The position numbers and the translations under genes are program-made. Positions 43,389-55,954 of a stretch of DNA of 64,000 bases are shown in pieces. The stretch spans positions 180,409,115-180,473,114 of the forward strand of contig CM060708.1 in assembly GCA_030686995.1 (NCBI GenBank). The letters are read 5' to 3'. Within the stretch, counting starts at the first letter, position 1, and every line of letters begins with the position of its first letter. The notes under the pieces are model-generated. The model ran no database searches and was not told the origin of the DNA. It was given only the letters and a program-made list of their open reading frames with translations. The DNA is from Artemisia argyi. Taxonomy: Eukaryota > Streptophyta > Magnoliopsida > Asterales > Asteraceae.

Positions 43389-46300
43389 TGATTGGTGTGA
43401 AACGGTCAGATAATTATTGGTCAACCACTTGTGAATGGTCAACTATAATAGTCCAACAGCTTAAACCAACGCTTCCGTGGAATACAGTGTTTCCCCGGGT
43501 CGTTATGTCTCGACGAGGTGTGGATGGTATAAAAACGGGTTTGTGATCGGGTGAATTGAATGGGAAGTAACCAGATAAATATTTAGATTTGTTTACACTA
43601 CTGGAATGATTAGAAATAACAGTATTAACAATCACGGGAAACAGAAACGTATAAACGTGAACCAAATTAAAATCAGACGCGATTGCGTGCTGGGAAAAAG
43701 GTGAGTTTTAAGGAAAATAAACTACAGGGGGTGAAAATGAAACTTTTACAAACTTAAAATTAAAAGAAAAGTTAAAATGAAAATGAAATTATTAAAATGA
43801 TTATTTTAATATTTAAATACTATTTAATTAATTAAAACTATTTAAAAAGTAAATTAAACCTAATTTAAATAAAACTAAAAATGATAAACACTACAAATTA
43901 AACTAAAAACTTACAAAAATAATTTCTAAAACTTAAAATGAACTTGAAGAAAGTATAAAAATTAAAAATAGATATTTTTTCTTTTTATGGATTTTCTATT
44001 AATTAAAAACTAATTATCTTAATTAAACTATTTAAACTAATTTAAATTACTAATAATACCTAAATGACTTAGAAAATTATGGAAAAATTCCTAAAACTAT
44101 TTTATAACATTTAAAAGCTAGGAAAAATATAAAAACTAGGTGTTGCTGTATAAAAACTAATTATGCTATTTAATACTTACTTATTAGTTAATTACTAATA
44201 AAACTAATATTAAATCTAATAAATACTAAATGACAAAATAAAAATCCGAGAAATTTATTAAAATTACTTTAACATAAAAGGAAATTAATAAAATTATTAA
44301 AATACAAAGTACTTAACAAAAATCTAAAAATGGAAATTAAAAATTAAATTACATTAAATAGAAACTATCACTTATAATTAAATTGGATTTTCTGGATTTT
44401 TCTATTGGAAACTTATTTTATACCTAAAAACTAACAACTTTTGTAAAAATAACTTTTTTGGAACTCAAAAATAAGCACAGTGAGTGCTTATTAGCTTAAC
44501 AGTTAACTAAGTTTGACTAGACAAGGGATTAAGCTCAAATGGGCTTATGTGGGGTCCACCATGGTTAATTCTGCTTCACTTGAGTTTATTGAACATGTTT
44601 AAGCTAGAAATGATCAAATAAGCTACATGAATAAGCCCACAAGCCAGAATAAGCACTTGCTTATTGGTGGGCTGAGACAGAAATGGGACAAAGTGTGAGT
44701 GCAATTCCAAGTGGGTTACTTAGCCTAAGGTCAAACAATTGGTAAAATCCTGAAGCCTGCTAGGAGGGGGGTTGGGAAAACCAAAAGTTAAGGTGTGGGA
44801 CCCACTGTGGTGGGCTGCAGCAACCAATAAAGGTGGCTGTGTGGTGGTGACCTGCTGATGCAGGGGAACCCCCTTGCCCTGCAGCTGAGTTTGAAGGTGT
44901 GTGGGACCCACAAAGAAAATCACAAAAATAAACTAAATAGTGGATTAGAAAGTTGAGGTGGGGGACTATGATCCCAAGAAATTTCAGAACCTCAAACCAA
45001 ATAAAAAATTCTACAAAATTATTGCAAGTTTTGAGATTTCTGAGAATGGTGACTTTTGACTTTTTGCTCAAATTTAAAATGTTGACTTATATGAACTTCT
45101 AATCTAATCTAATGACTTATTATGATATATTAGGCTACTGAAACATGAGTTTAAGCTAGATAAGCAACTAATGAACTTATATGAAGAAAATACACTATAA
45201 TGCCTTAACAGATTACTTATATGATGAGTTTAAAACTAATTTTGACTTTTAACCAAATGGTACTAAGGTTTTATTGTTTACTTGACTTATTATAACCTAG
45301 TGAAACATACTTAGGCTAAATAAAACATGTGAAACAGACTTGAACACCATATACCCTACTGATCCAAACACTCCTATTATTCACTGTTTTGATGATTTCC
45401 AAACCAAAATGGTGATTTAAACATGGAAACTGATTTCAAAAATCATATTGTCATTACATGAGACCTTATGATCATAAAATACCAACAATAACATCATGAA
45501 ATACAGAAATGACACTAAAGCTATTATGACTGTGAAATTGAAATCTTAAGCAACTAATTATTCTAATGAAGAAGCAACCTATTTTCAACAATATTATAAC
45601 TAATTAACACCAAATAAGCACAAAGATACAAATATTAGCAGAAATTAAGAACATCTACAGTGAACTGAGATAATTGAGAAATAAGCTTACAAACTTGCAT
45701 CATGCTTAGAGACAGAGAACCAAGGAATCACAAATAACCTAACACCTCCCTGAGGTACTACAACCATCTCCATCCAGGATTCAACATGCTCCATGCATCA
45801 ATCTTTATCAAACACTGATTTTTTATTTTTCCACTATTTAATTTGATTTTCTTTAGTATTTTTTTCTTTTTCTAAGTGAAACTAATAATTAAGGATTCTA
45901 ATAGCTTAACAAGCTTTGTCAGGGCTTATGTGAGCTAAGAGAATGTCTTTATAATCAACTACAAACAAGATCAAGTAACTTGAGAATTTTTTGAAATTTG
46001 AAAGATGCATAAACTCAGATATGAACTGAAACTTGAAATTGAAATTGAATAAAGTTTAAATTACATTAAGATAACAGGTTACAAGCTTTTAAATTCAAAG
46101 ATTACAACTAGAATGGAGTTTTCACTAATTACGATTACACTACTCCTAAATTTCACTAGATAACTTGTAATATTCCATCTCTTTCTTCCTTTATAGACTT
46201 CTAAGGTTCCCCACATGCTTCTGAACTTTTCCCACTTGAATTTGTGACCATTGGATGGGTCAATTTGATCTCAGCCGTTTAAACTGATTTTGGCGCCAAA

Positions 46301-47390
46301 AGTGAGAAAGGTTGCTTGGAGGGTTTTCAGTACAATTAATGGTATTTGGATGGTTGTGTAAGGTGTAGGGGACAAGTAGGGTGAGCCAGGGGGTGGTGGA
46401 GGCAAGTTGTTGTCAGGTTGCAGTTGTAGGGGAGGAAAGTGGTGTAGGTTTGGTACGTGGCATCCCCTGGTGAAAACTTTAGAGGTGGGTTTTGTTGTGG
46501 GACTGACAGGGAGGGTAGTGAGGTGGTGTAGGAGGTGGTGGATGAGTGGTGAGGTGGAGGAGGCAAGTAGCAGGGGAAGTGGAGTTGGGAGGTGGAAGAA
46601 GGCAGGGTCAAACGGGCGTTGACCCGTTTTATTTAAAGTGGGAGTGGGCTTTTGGGATAATTGGGCCTTGGGTATGTTTTGGACCAGGGCTGTGTTTTGT
46701 TAATTTTGGATTTAGGTTTGGTTTTGGGTTAATAAGATAACAAGGGTCCGTTTGGTTTAGTGATATAACAAGGACCAAAATTGTAAATTTGTGAAAGTGA
46801 AGGGACCTGTTGTGTAATGTTCCAAACTATTTCCAAGGACTAAACCTGCAATAAAACCATAACACAAGGACCAAAGATTCATATTTTCCATTTTTTTTAA
46901 ACCCCGGGGACCATTTATGCAATTTTCTGAAACTAGAAGGGTTTAAACTTTTATTTCTTAAAAGTTATCAAAATGTTCCAAATTGTAAGTTATGAATAGT
47001 ACAAGGGTGTGTTTTGATGAATTCCATTATTTAAACACCCAGGGACTAATTTTGCCAATTTTGAAACTTGAAGGGTAAAAGTTGCCATTTTTTTAAACTT
47101 TCATCCAGGGACTATTTGTGAATAAGTTTGACTTCCCAAGGACTTAAGTTGACTTTTTATTCATTTTAAACCTTCACGGACTAGTTTTGCCAATTTATGA
47201 AACTTGAGGGACTAAAACTGCCAATTATGCAAACTTTGTTCATTTTTTATCTGTTTTTTATTATTTTGCATTTGAAACATATAAAAATCACTTCTAAGAT
47301 ATTTTAAGTATTATGATGCATATTTGACTGTTTTTGGATGTTTTGGCAGTTCAGATTGGTATAAAATGATGAGTATTTAGACACTCATCA
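43389..47390 (-). repeat. Right (5') LTR, 4.0 kb
   Basis: Plus-strand ends TGATTGGTGTG and ACACTCATCA. It is 4002 bp against 4009 bp for the left copy, with few substitutions and some short indels. Confidence 0.95.
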
Positions 47391-49416
47391 GTGAACCTCA
47401 AAATTTGGCTGCTTCTGAAGCTCCTGTCTTTCCACAACTAGCCGGTGCAGCAAATGTTCCACTCCATAATGCTGGACCATCCACATCGCTGTCATTAGAT
47501 CCAGAAGCCCCTACTATCAGTCATTCAGTTTCTACATCTAATGTTCACTCTTCATCTATACGAAGAGAAGCTGATGTGGATAATTCTTGTGAAGTAAATC
47601 CTTTTGCTCCACCTGATGACGAGCCGTTTGTAAACATCTTTGCTCTTGAATCCTCTAATGATGCAACATCCTCAAAAGAATCAAACACGGCAACCTCAAT
47701 TCATTATCCTCAACCCCATGAGCATCTCAGAAAATGGACAAATGATCACCCAATTGACAACATCATTGGAAACCCTTCTCGTCCGGTATCAACCCGTAAA
47801 CAACTTGCAACCAACGCCTTGTGGTGCTTCTTCATTTCTATCCTCTCTAAAGCTGAGCCCAAGGATTTCAAAGATGCAATGTCTAAACACTTATGGTTTA
47901 CCGCTATGGTTGATGAGATTCATGAGTTTGATCAACTTGAAGTGTGGGAATTAGTACCGCCTCCTGATTGTGCTATGATCATTGCTCTCAAGTGGATATT
48001 TAAGGTAAAACTTGATGAGCATGGATATGTATTGAAGAACAAGGCAAGGCTCGTAGCAAAAGGATACTGTCAAGAAGAAGGCATAGACTTTGAAGAATCC
48101 TTCGCACTTGTTGCTAGAATTGAAGCCATAAGAATACTTCTTGCAAATGCTGCCAGTCAGAATATGGTAGTATATCAAATGGACGTTAAGACTGCATTCT
48201 TAAATGGCGATCTAAAGGAGGTGGTGTATGTTAGTCAACCTGAAGGATTCGTGGATCCTGAACATCCTAGTCATGTGTATCGTTTGAACAAGGCTCTTTA
48301 TGGGCTTAAGCAAGCTCCTAGGTCATGGTATGATACTTTGTCCAAGTTTCTTCTTGCTAACAAGTTTTCCAAGGGTGTCGTCGATCCTACACTCTTTACT
48401 AGAAAAACGGGGAACAATTACCTTCATGTTCAAATCTATGTTGATATCATATTTGCCTCCTCTGACCCTAAGGAGTGTGATCGTTTTTCATAAGAAATGA
48501 GCTCTGAGTTCTAGATGTCCATAATGGTTCAAATTTCGTTCTTTTTGGGCTTGCAAGTATCCAAAATCCCAATGGCATATTCATCAATCAATCCAAGTAT
48601 GCAAATTAAATCTTGAAGAAATTTGGATTCGAATCCTGTGACTTAGTTGATACTCCCATTATCGAAAGATCAAAACTTGATGAAGACAATGTTGGGATCC
48701 CTGTCGACCAAACCAAGTATCGGAGCATGATTGGTTCCTTAATGTATCTCACTGCTAATAGACCAGATCTCCTTTTTGCCGTTTGCATGTGTGCTCGGTA
48801 TCAATCCAAACCAACCAAGAAGCACTTAGAAGCAGTCAAGAGGGTATTTCGGTATCTTAAAGGAACAATCCACATGGGTCTCTGGTATCCCAAGGACACC
48901 GCTATGGCGCTCACGGTATATTCCGACACGGACCATGTAGGATGTTAAGACATACGTCGAAGCACACCAGGTGCTGCACAATTTCTGGGTGATAAGCTGG
49001 TTAGTTGGTCTTCAAAGAAAAAAATGAGTACATCAATCTCCTCCACAGAGGCCGAATACATTGCTATGTCCTCATGTTGTGCTCAGATCCTATGGATGAG
49101 ATCTCAACTTTCGGACTATGGCCTTGTGTATAACAAGGTTCCTATGTACTGTCAGAACAAAAGTGCAATAGCCCTCTGCTGTAACAATGTCCAGCACTCC
49201 AGATCAAAGCACATTGATATTCGAAATCACTTCATCAGGGAACAAGTTGAGAAAGGGATTGTGGAACTTTACTTCATGAGGACTGAGTTCCAGCTGGCTG
49301 ATATCTTCACCAAAGCACTTCCTAGGGAACGATTTCAATTCATTCTCCCTCGTCTTTGTATGAAGAGTCTCACGCCTGAAGCTCTCAAAAGTCTTCAGGA
49401 AGAACAGGAGGAGTAA
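47391..49416 (+). pseudogene. Ty1/copia pol, second part: reverse transcriptase and RNase H
   Basis: Continuation of the frame cut at 36428. Linker: [19 protein letters not shown]. Reverse transcriptase: [93 protein letters not shown]. The active-site loop reads [12 protein letters not shown] where copia has YVDDIIF, so one of the two catalytic aspartates is lost. A stop follows at about 48491 and a frameshift leads to [14 protein letters not shown] and [20 protein letters not shown]. RNase [12 protein letters not shown], then a stop (48946), [54 protein letters not shown]. It ends at TAA 49414-49416. Dead copy. Confidence 0.9.
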
Positions 49417-52307
49417 AGGAGATGCTTCACATATCCTTTGTACATAGTTTTAAAACTAAAAGAAACTAGAAAAATATAAAACCTCCAAAAACCATTAAAA
49501 AATCATAAAATCATAAAATCTAAAAATATACTTCTCGCGACATGTCTCTTGTGTAATCAATATTATGTACGTTTCTAGAAATGTCATTTAATAATGACAC
49601 GGAAATATACATATTCTTGAGCAACAATTTTTTTCTTTTAAATAATGTTTTTCTAAAACATGTCGTTTCTAAAAATATTCTTTCAAAATGGTTTGCTATT
49701 ACCTCAGATAGCAACCCGGACCTATTATTGGGGAAAGATCGTCGCTAAAAAGACGGCTATTCCTATCAAAGGCATGAATTACTTCACATTCGTGCCTTTT
49801 CGATCTGATGTACGTTTAAGTGCATCATTTCTGGTAAAAGAAGAGAAGGCTTCTTTTTATCACGAATGCTTTCCCTTCAATGATTCTTCGGGAAACTATT
49901 TGTTCTAAACTTGGTGGTTCCATATTTTTTTGAAATTCAAACAAACTTGAAATTTTGTTTAATATTTGCCACTCAATCGATGCTGAAGGATTAATCTTTT
50001 ATGTAAAATGACAAATTGAAAATGCGTCATCAATTGAGGGGGGGGGGCATGATTTCAAAAATTCTATATCATCAACACAAGATCTTTGTGCATCTATACA
50101 GTGAATTAAGTGTGATTGTTATGTGTTAGTATGTGACTTTTTCATGAGTTTCTCGTCAAACTTTAAATCATTTATAAACTCATCATTTCTAACACATAAC
50201 ATGCTCCCTCAAGGATTGAGGGGGAGCAAATGTAACGTCTCATAATCAGTCATTCTTAAATCTGACCACATTTTTCTCCCAAAATCTTTGACCCTATTTA
50301 AATCACTTGGGATCACCAATCTCAAATGGTTTGAAATTTTGATCGGGGGATAAAATGTGATTTAAATATGAAATCTGATTAAAATGTGATGTTTTTAGAC
50401 TTTAACGAAACCTCTCCCATATGTGCTAAAATCTTTTGAATATCAATGCACATATTGAGGGGGAGCAAATGGTTTGTGTAATAAGGATCCTAGCATCTTA
50501 TGTGAGCGAGACTTAGATTCTTACCAATGAATTGACGAAACAATATTTCTCATCAATCGAAAAGTCTAGTCCTGTACGGGTAATAACTTCAAGTTGGTCT
50601 AACCAGTGATGTAAGCGTGTCTCGAAAAGGACTAGTCTGAGTAGAATGTACCATTTCGAGAAACCTTGGGTGAATCTGATCGGGCCAGGTAATAACTTCA
50701 AGCTAGTCTAACTAGTGATGTAAGCTTGTCTCGAATGCCCGGTCATGTTCACTTGAGGTATATCAATTCAAAAATTGCAACTCTTACCGACATGTGCAAA
50801 TTTTCAAATCAATACATATGAGCACATGTCAAGGGGGAGCATTTGAAAATGATAAAACTCTCAACGTGTGAACTAAATGTATTTCCTTATCATAAACACG
50901 TTGTGAGAATTTTCAATGATTTGGTTTATGGCAACATAGGATAGTCATGAAGTTATAAGGTGGCTAAGGTTAGGAAAACCGTCCTATGATCCACCAGAGC
51001 CGGAGGGATCTACCCATGGACAATACCAAGTATATAGTATTAGAAAGTTAGTAGGTGTGAGTATGAAAAAAGGAAAAATGAGAGAATGGAGAAAGAAGGG
51101 GTTGAAGAATTAAAAAGAAATGAAATGAGAAAGGGTGAAAAGAAATAGCCCTCCAATTATTCAACCTTAGGGCAGAAACCGGGTTCAATTCATATGCTAT
51201 TGGTGTTTACTAAGGTAACACCAGTAATGAAGACAAGACGTCATGGACCCAGTGATGCACTATACTAAACCTTCTAGCCACTCAAGTTCTCTTAAAAGAA
51301 CTTGTTTCATTCTCACGGGGAACTGGTGTAATCTATCAACTTATCTCTTAGAGATGGTTGATACTGAAGCAGGAGACCTCTCCCTAACCTCCACATAAGA
51401 AAACCAAATGCATATATTGAGCCTGGAGCCTCAAGATGCATACAAAGATCTCATAGGAATACGTGCTACTTCTACCCTAGTTGTTCAGTATTAAGGACAA
51501 AAGTGGTAAACTTATGAGTCCTGCGCAGATCTTAGCAATCTGCCAGAACATTAATGAGGGAAGTTGCTAATGTAACTCACAGTGATTGACCGAAAATTCC
51601 TGCCAGGGTCAATAGCAAGCAGCCCTGAAAGCAGGTCACTTAAGTAATTCCTTGTGGATTACTCTTAGTGGTCGCGGTGGTTACAAATGGTCAACAGTCG
51701 TGGAGTGATCTCCAGCGACTCACCCAATCGTTGATCTACTTAGGTAGGTCATGTAAATCCTTTAGGGTTTGCCGATTCGGAATGGTCTTGGTAAGGGTTA
51801 GAAGGATTCTTCACACTATGCTGTTGACGATCTCTAATTTCAAACCTATAAGTACCGGATGATTTGTTGCTAACTATTTGCTTGCAGGAATTTCTGACAG
51901 TTGCAGTCGATTGCTAAAAAGATGTTGATCCATCACCACATGCTCACACTTCGACATCACAATCTAAGAAATCATGATCATTGATTGGGCCTCATCTATG
52001 CTTCCTCAACTCTGATGTAGAAGATCATGATCCTGAAAAGTGTGAGCATGCCAACACAAAGATGTTCAAATCACATGGAGACTTTACTACTCAAAGATGA
52101 CTTTCAGACACTAATCTGGATGATGAACACGAAGTAATGGCCAAAGATCATCCAACGCATTGAACAAGTCATCTAGAGTGTGCTGCTAAATGCACAAAGG
52201 TCACGACTATGAAGAATCAAAAGACTACGAGCTACAAAGTTATCTTTAAAGATTAGTATGCTATGATTCAGTATGTATAATCTGGGTTGACCTCCCTTAC
52301 GGGGAGA
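49417..52307 (+). other. Copia 3' untranslated tail with G-rich tracts
   Basis: No recognisable protein in 2.9 kb; the ORF at 49660-49908 matches nothing I know. Four purine-rich tracts resemble polypurine tracts: TTGAGGGGGGGGGG (about 50034-50048), TTGAGGGGGAGCAAATG (50215-50231), the same 17 bases (50455-50471), and CAAGGGGGAGCATTTG (50828-50843). Long 3' regions with spare tracts are known in SIRE-type copia. An expected 3' LTR matching 33476-33785 was not seen. Confidence 0.5.
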
Positions 52308-52695
52308 TTTTTAGGAATACGTTTATTCATATGAAGACTCGGTCACCCCGAATATATTTAGCATGTTATAGCTCGTAGTATTTATCGTATTAGTTAGTAC
52401 GTAGTTTAGTATTAGTTAGTATTTGTGGAGTCGGGTTGGGTCTTTACCCACTATCAGCTCGATCCACAACCCATTTTCATACATGTTTACACATTAGAGT
52501 ATATTACACAATCTAATCCAATCCACAGCCCGTTTTCATTTCCTTGTATAAATACCCATCTCCACTAGTGGAGAGGGTTGGACCTTCTTTTGCAATCTAA
52601 CATTCTACAAGTTTCTCTCATAAGGCTCCCAACTTCTTCTCTTTCTCTCTCTAACTTCTCACTAGAATTCTATACATTTAATCATCCTAAACACA
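52308..52695 (+). repeat. Copia-type LTR (solo or 3' LTR)
   Basis: Preceded by a polypurine-like ACGGGGAGAT. Starts TTTTTAGGAATACG and ends AATCATCCTAAACA, so the ends show TTTAGGA/TCCTAAA inversion with the first bases mutated from TGTTTAGGA. A TATA box TTGTATAAATACCC lies at about 52543-52556, followed by CT-rich sequence. It has no partner in the window. Confidence 0.55.
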
Positions 52696-52740
52696 TTTCC
52701 ATACATGTTTACACATTAGAGTATATTACACAATCCAATC
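52696..52740. repeat. Second copy of ACATGTTTACACATTAGAGTA from the LTR
   Basis: About 40 bp (CATACATGTTTACACATTAG through ATTACACAATC) occurs inside the LTR at about 52476-52515 and again here, right at the junction to a minus-strand retroelement. Confidence 0.85.
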
Positions 52741-53474
52741 CTGGGACCTTGATCTCAGGCTCCAACTCAATTTGCTTCCTCTTCCTTTTGGAGACCTTTG
52801 GTGGAGCAGTTTGAGTAAATGGAGCTGGAAGCAGAGAGGGAATGCCAAGAGCTTCAAGCATTTCCATCAGTCTTTCATACCTGAGCTTCAGTGATTACAA
52901 GAGACTAGGAACCACCACATTCGACTTCTTGGAGATGATTGGTCGAAGCTCATCCAGCTCAGAGATGCCAAAGTCAGCGAACCTGAATGGATCATGGATG
53001 TCCATTACTCTTTGGTCTGACCCTCTGAAGACAGTGACAATCGCAGGTTTGGTGTTGCGATGGATTTTGATGTCAGTGATGGTTTCAGGTTTCAGTCTTT
53101 CTTTCATCACCAAAGTGTACCTTTCAATCCTGGTCTTTCTGATCTAAGCGTCCTTCCTGAGCTTTTCTTCTCTTTACTTTTTTAGGGCGCTCATTTCTTC
53201 TTCTCGGGCCTTTTATGAAGGCAGCTCCAGCTTTCTCAGTGGCCAGTTCCTGAGTTGCCAAACCGATCTTCTCAGCCTCTTCATGAACAACCTTTATGAG
53301 TTTAGGTTTTCTCATCCTTTCTTCAACAGCCACCATTTTAAGTATCTCATCTCTCTCCAAGTAGGCCTGAATTTGAGCATCAGTGAGGTGATGGACAACC
53401 CCATTGATCTCAAATGGAAATGTGATTGGTTCATCAGGATCCTGTCTGACAATGGTGGAGGCAGGTTTCAACAC
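52741..53474 (-). pseudogene. Asteraceae-type retroelement ORF, second part
   Basis: Two frames belong together. 53474-53124: FPFEINGVVHHLTDAQIQAY, VHEEAEKIGLATQELATEKA. 53113-52741: ERLKPETITDIKIHRNTKPA, PFRFADFGISELDELRPIIS, then past a frame break LEALGIPSLLPAPF and ELEPEIKVPG. I recognise the set (IT(D/N).RIH.NTKP...FTDFGI.ELDELGPII...LELEPEI) as an uncharacterised region in retroelement polyproteins of Asteraceae; its function is unknown. Frame breaks at about 53115 and 52890. It is cut at 52741 in mid-motif. Confidence 0.6.
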
Positions 53475-53536
53475 TATTTTAGGTTCAGGTGTTGTAGCAA
53501 TGCTTTTGCCTTTATCCTGTTGATGAGATGAAGAGA

Positions 53537-54187
53537 CTATTTCTTCTTGTGGTTGAACTGATGAGATTGGAGTGGCCTCAGTGACATACTCCCCCTTAGT
53601 GTGAGAGGGTTGTCCTCTTGAAGCAACATCGGTAGCTTCATCTTGGGCTTCAGTATGAGGGGCATCAGTGACATTCTCCCCCTCAACTTTTGCCTGAGCT
53701 GTAGTGACGGAAAGAGTTGAGTGACTGATGCAGAGGTAGAGGAACCCTTGAAGGCCTGGTAGATCTCAGTCATCATGGACTTGATGTCTGAGGTGTCCTT
53801 CTGAGTTTTTGATACTTTGGCTTCAAGGGATGCCTGAGCATTCTCCATTGCTGGGAAACGAGAACCAAAACTCCAAGCAATAGAGGCTGACTTTTGAGAC
53901 TGAGCTGCCACTAAGAGATCCAAGGCAGCAAGGGAGGTTTTGATAGCCTCCGCTGAGCTACTAAGAGCCTGAAGATTGAAGGACTTCAGAAGGTTGAGTA
54001 GCTCAGTGAGATGCACTGAATTGAGCTGATAGGTCTCTGATGCCTGAAGAAGCTTTCTGGTGAGTTCAAGATCATCCTTAACTGATTCTTGAATGGACTG
54101 AACCCCTGTATTCAGCTTGTTGAGGGATTCAAGGAACTTGTTAAGGTGGGAGACCATCTGTGTCAGGGAGAAAGAGATTGATACCAC
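53537..54187 (-). CDS. Coiled-coil ORF at the 5' end of a minus-strand retroelement
   Basis: 216 codons, first ATG immediately after the primer-binding site. Residues 1-100 are helical and Leu-rich with heptad-like spacing (MVSHLNKFLESLNKLNTGVQ, LTELLNLLKSFNLQAL), and residues about 105-150 contain AMENAQASLEAKVSKTQKDT and SDIKSMMTEIYQAF. The C-terminal 50 residues are basic. I do not recognise a named domain. Position suggests a gag-like or accessory protein of the element whose later part is at 52741-53474. Confidence 0.5.
   Translation of the reverse strand: MVSISFSLTQMVSHLNKFLESLNKLNTGVQSIQESVKDDLELTRKLLQASETYQLNSVHLTELLNLLKSFNLQALSSSAEAIKTSLAALDLLVAAQSQKSASIAWSFGSRFPAMENAQASLEAKVSKTQKDTSDIKSMMTEIYQAFKGSSTSASVTQLFPSLQLRQKLRGRMSLMPLILKPKMKLPMLLQEDNPLTLRGSMSLRPLQSHQFNHKKK
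54179..54186 (-). other. Primer-binding site (tRNA-Met type) of the minus-strand element
   Basis: Minus strand reads GGACCAACA, AG, TGGTATCAATC: an LTR end followed by the first eight bases of the tRNA-Met site. Confidence 0.65.
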
Positions 54188-54188
54188 T

Positions 54189-54396
54189 TGTTGGTCCTGT
54201 TTACTAAGTTAATAGTTAACTAAAGAGTTAACCTAACCAAGTTTCATGGCTTTTTAGCTCAGATACAAAGATTAACAATAAAGATAAACGTAAAGCAAAA
54301 GACACAATATTTTTCAACGTTTAATTCTTATTAGAAGTTAATCAAAAGAATTATACCCAAGTGTTTGCGGAATAACACTTGGGATTGAAATGACAA
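54189..54396 (-). repeat. LTR remnant of the minus-strand element
   Basis: From TGTTGGTCCTG (plus strand) to 54396, where the SIRE-like LTR begins. Only ~208 bp of the 5' LTR remains next to the primer site. Confidence 0.6.
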
Positions 54397-54510
54397 TGTT
54401 GAGGCAACAGGATCAAGATCTCATTATATTTTAATGATGACAAATCAACCATCAAAACACATAAAATAACAAACGTTAGCTCAAAATCGCCGGAGCCCAT
54501 GTCTGCTCCT

Positions 54511-54548
54511 GGCGCGCTGCCCGCGCGTCAACGCGCGGGTGACGCGCC
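54511..54548. repeat. GC-rich palindrome in the SIRE-like LTR (copy 1)
   Basis: GGCGCG, CTG, CCCGCGCGT, CA, ACGCGCGGG, TGA, CGCGCC: a 9 bp inner stem and a 6 bp outer stem, in AT-rich surroundings. Confidence 0.9.
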
Positions 54549-55954
54549 AAGACACTGTATGGTTCCGGGCGAATTTTGAAAGTCAGCTTTCCACTTACCC
54601 GACAAATGTAGATCTCTCTATACAGGTATGAATATGTTATGTGCTTAATTGATAACACTCGAAATGAGTTTTGAAACTTGAGAGATCCTACTTTTTAAAC
54701 ACCCATTTATGGGAAAACACCAACTCATGTTTTCTAATTATCACCTCTAGCCAAGGCTTTTCTAAACTTAGGGAGCTTAAATATTTCACGTGAAATCGTG
54801 TTAAAGCATCCATATGCTCATATTCCATGCTTACGTCTTCTCTAATTACGTAACGGGTTTACTCCCTTATTGGTCAAACTAAGTCAAAGGTCGCTTTGCG
54901 TAAACGCATTCTTTCCCACTTGGGTTATGCTTTACATCAAGGCAAAGCACTTAACTTGTTTGTACCAAGGTATTAGTTGAGAACGTCGAGTTGTGGAAAG
55001 TCACGAGATATGAACCTATGGATTCTCGACGTTGTGTTACTTGAACATATAAGTAACGTATGATTTTCTCAACTTATAATCTTAATTGTCTAAACCTTTT
55101 CTTCTTAATGACAATTAGATTACTTCTTAATCTTCTCTTAATCTCATTTCTACAAAAGACAAACACAATCATATCCAATCATATCTAAATCATATATTCT
55201 CTTACACAATCCCTTACACTCTTACATATTCCCTTACACACTCTACTTCTCAACCATTCATTCCCTTACAACACATCTCAACCTTCCAATTTCAACACAT
55301 GGGAATTGTTTGAATTCAAAGGATGCTTCTTTAATCCTAGCCATTGAATTCAAACTAAACACATCTCAACCATCCATCCAATCTCTTCTATATACCATCA
55401 CATGTGTTTAATCCAAGCCTTCCATTTCAAACCAAAATCATCTCAACCATTGATTTCCCATTTCCCACCAAGCAAAGCATATTCCTTTGGAATATCCTTT
55501 CTCAATCCAAACCTAGGCTTCTTTTATCTTAGCCATTCATTTCAAATCAACACATCCCAACCATCCATAATCAACACATGCCAAATAATTTGAAAACCAA
55601 GGGAGGCTCCCTTTAATCTCCACCATCCAATTCAAACCATTTCATCTCAACCCTCTATCTTATTCTTCCCCCCCCAAGCATTGGAATATACCTTGCCATA
55701 TTCTTTCTCTCTTTTCTATGCCATGTGAGGAATAACACTTTTACCCCTTCCAAATTACCCTATCTACACTTTATACCCTTGGTAATTTGGTTTTCTTATA
55801 AACACTTCACAAAGCATTTTCCAAATTGGCTACTTGAGTTGTAAACCTTAGATTGATTATTAGGGTTTAGTGTGAAGTACAATTGGAGGTTTAGCAAGGA
55901 CAGGTATTTATAAGATCCAAACACCCAACACCTGGAAAAAACTTACAGACACTT

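Larger units (their letters stand above)
36429..47390 (-). mobile_element. Large Athila-group element with 4.0 kb LTRs, gag but no pol
   Basis: Two near-identical LTRs (36429-40437 and 43389-47390) flank only 2.95 kb. Both have TGATTGG starts and CTCATCA ends on the plus strand. Primer-binding site TGGCGCCGCTGCCGGGG next to the right LTR and polypurine TTTTAGTGTGGGGGAT next to the left LTR give minus orientation. The interior encodes two zinc-knuckle gag-like ORFs and no protease, reverse transcriptase or integrase. It inserted between integrase and reverse transcriptase of a copia element. The left flank ends GTGTC and the right starts GTGAACC; restoring the copia frame suggests a GTGTC target duplication with a 4 bp loss on the right. 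Confidence 0.9.

Noticed and set aside
36429..47390. Segmental duplication as explanation of the 4 kb repeat pair
   Set aside because: TGAT...ATCA ends, primer site, polypurine tract and interruption of a copia reading frame identify LTRs of one inserted element.
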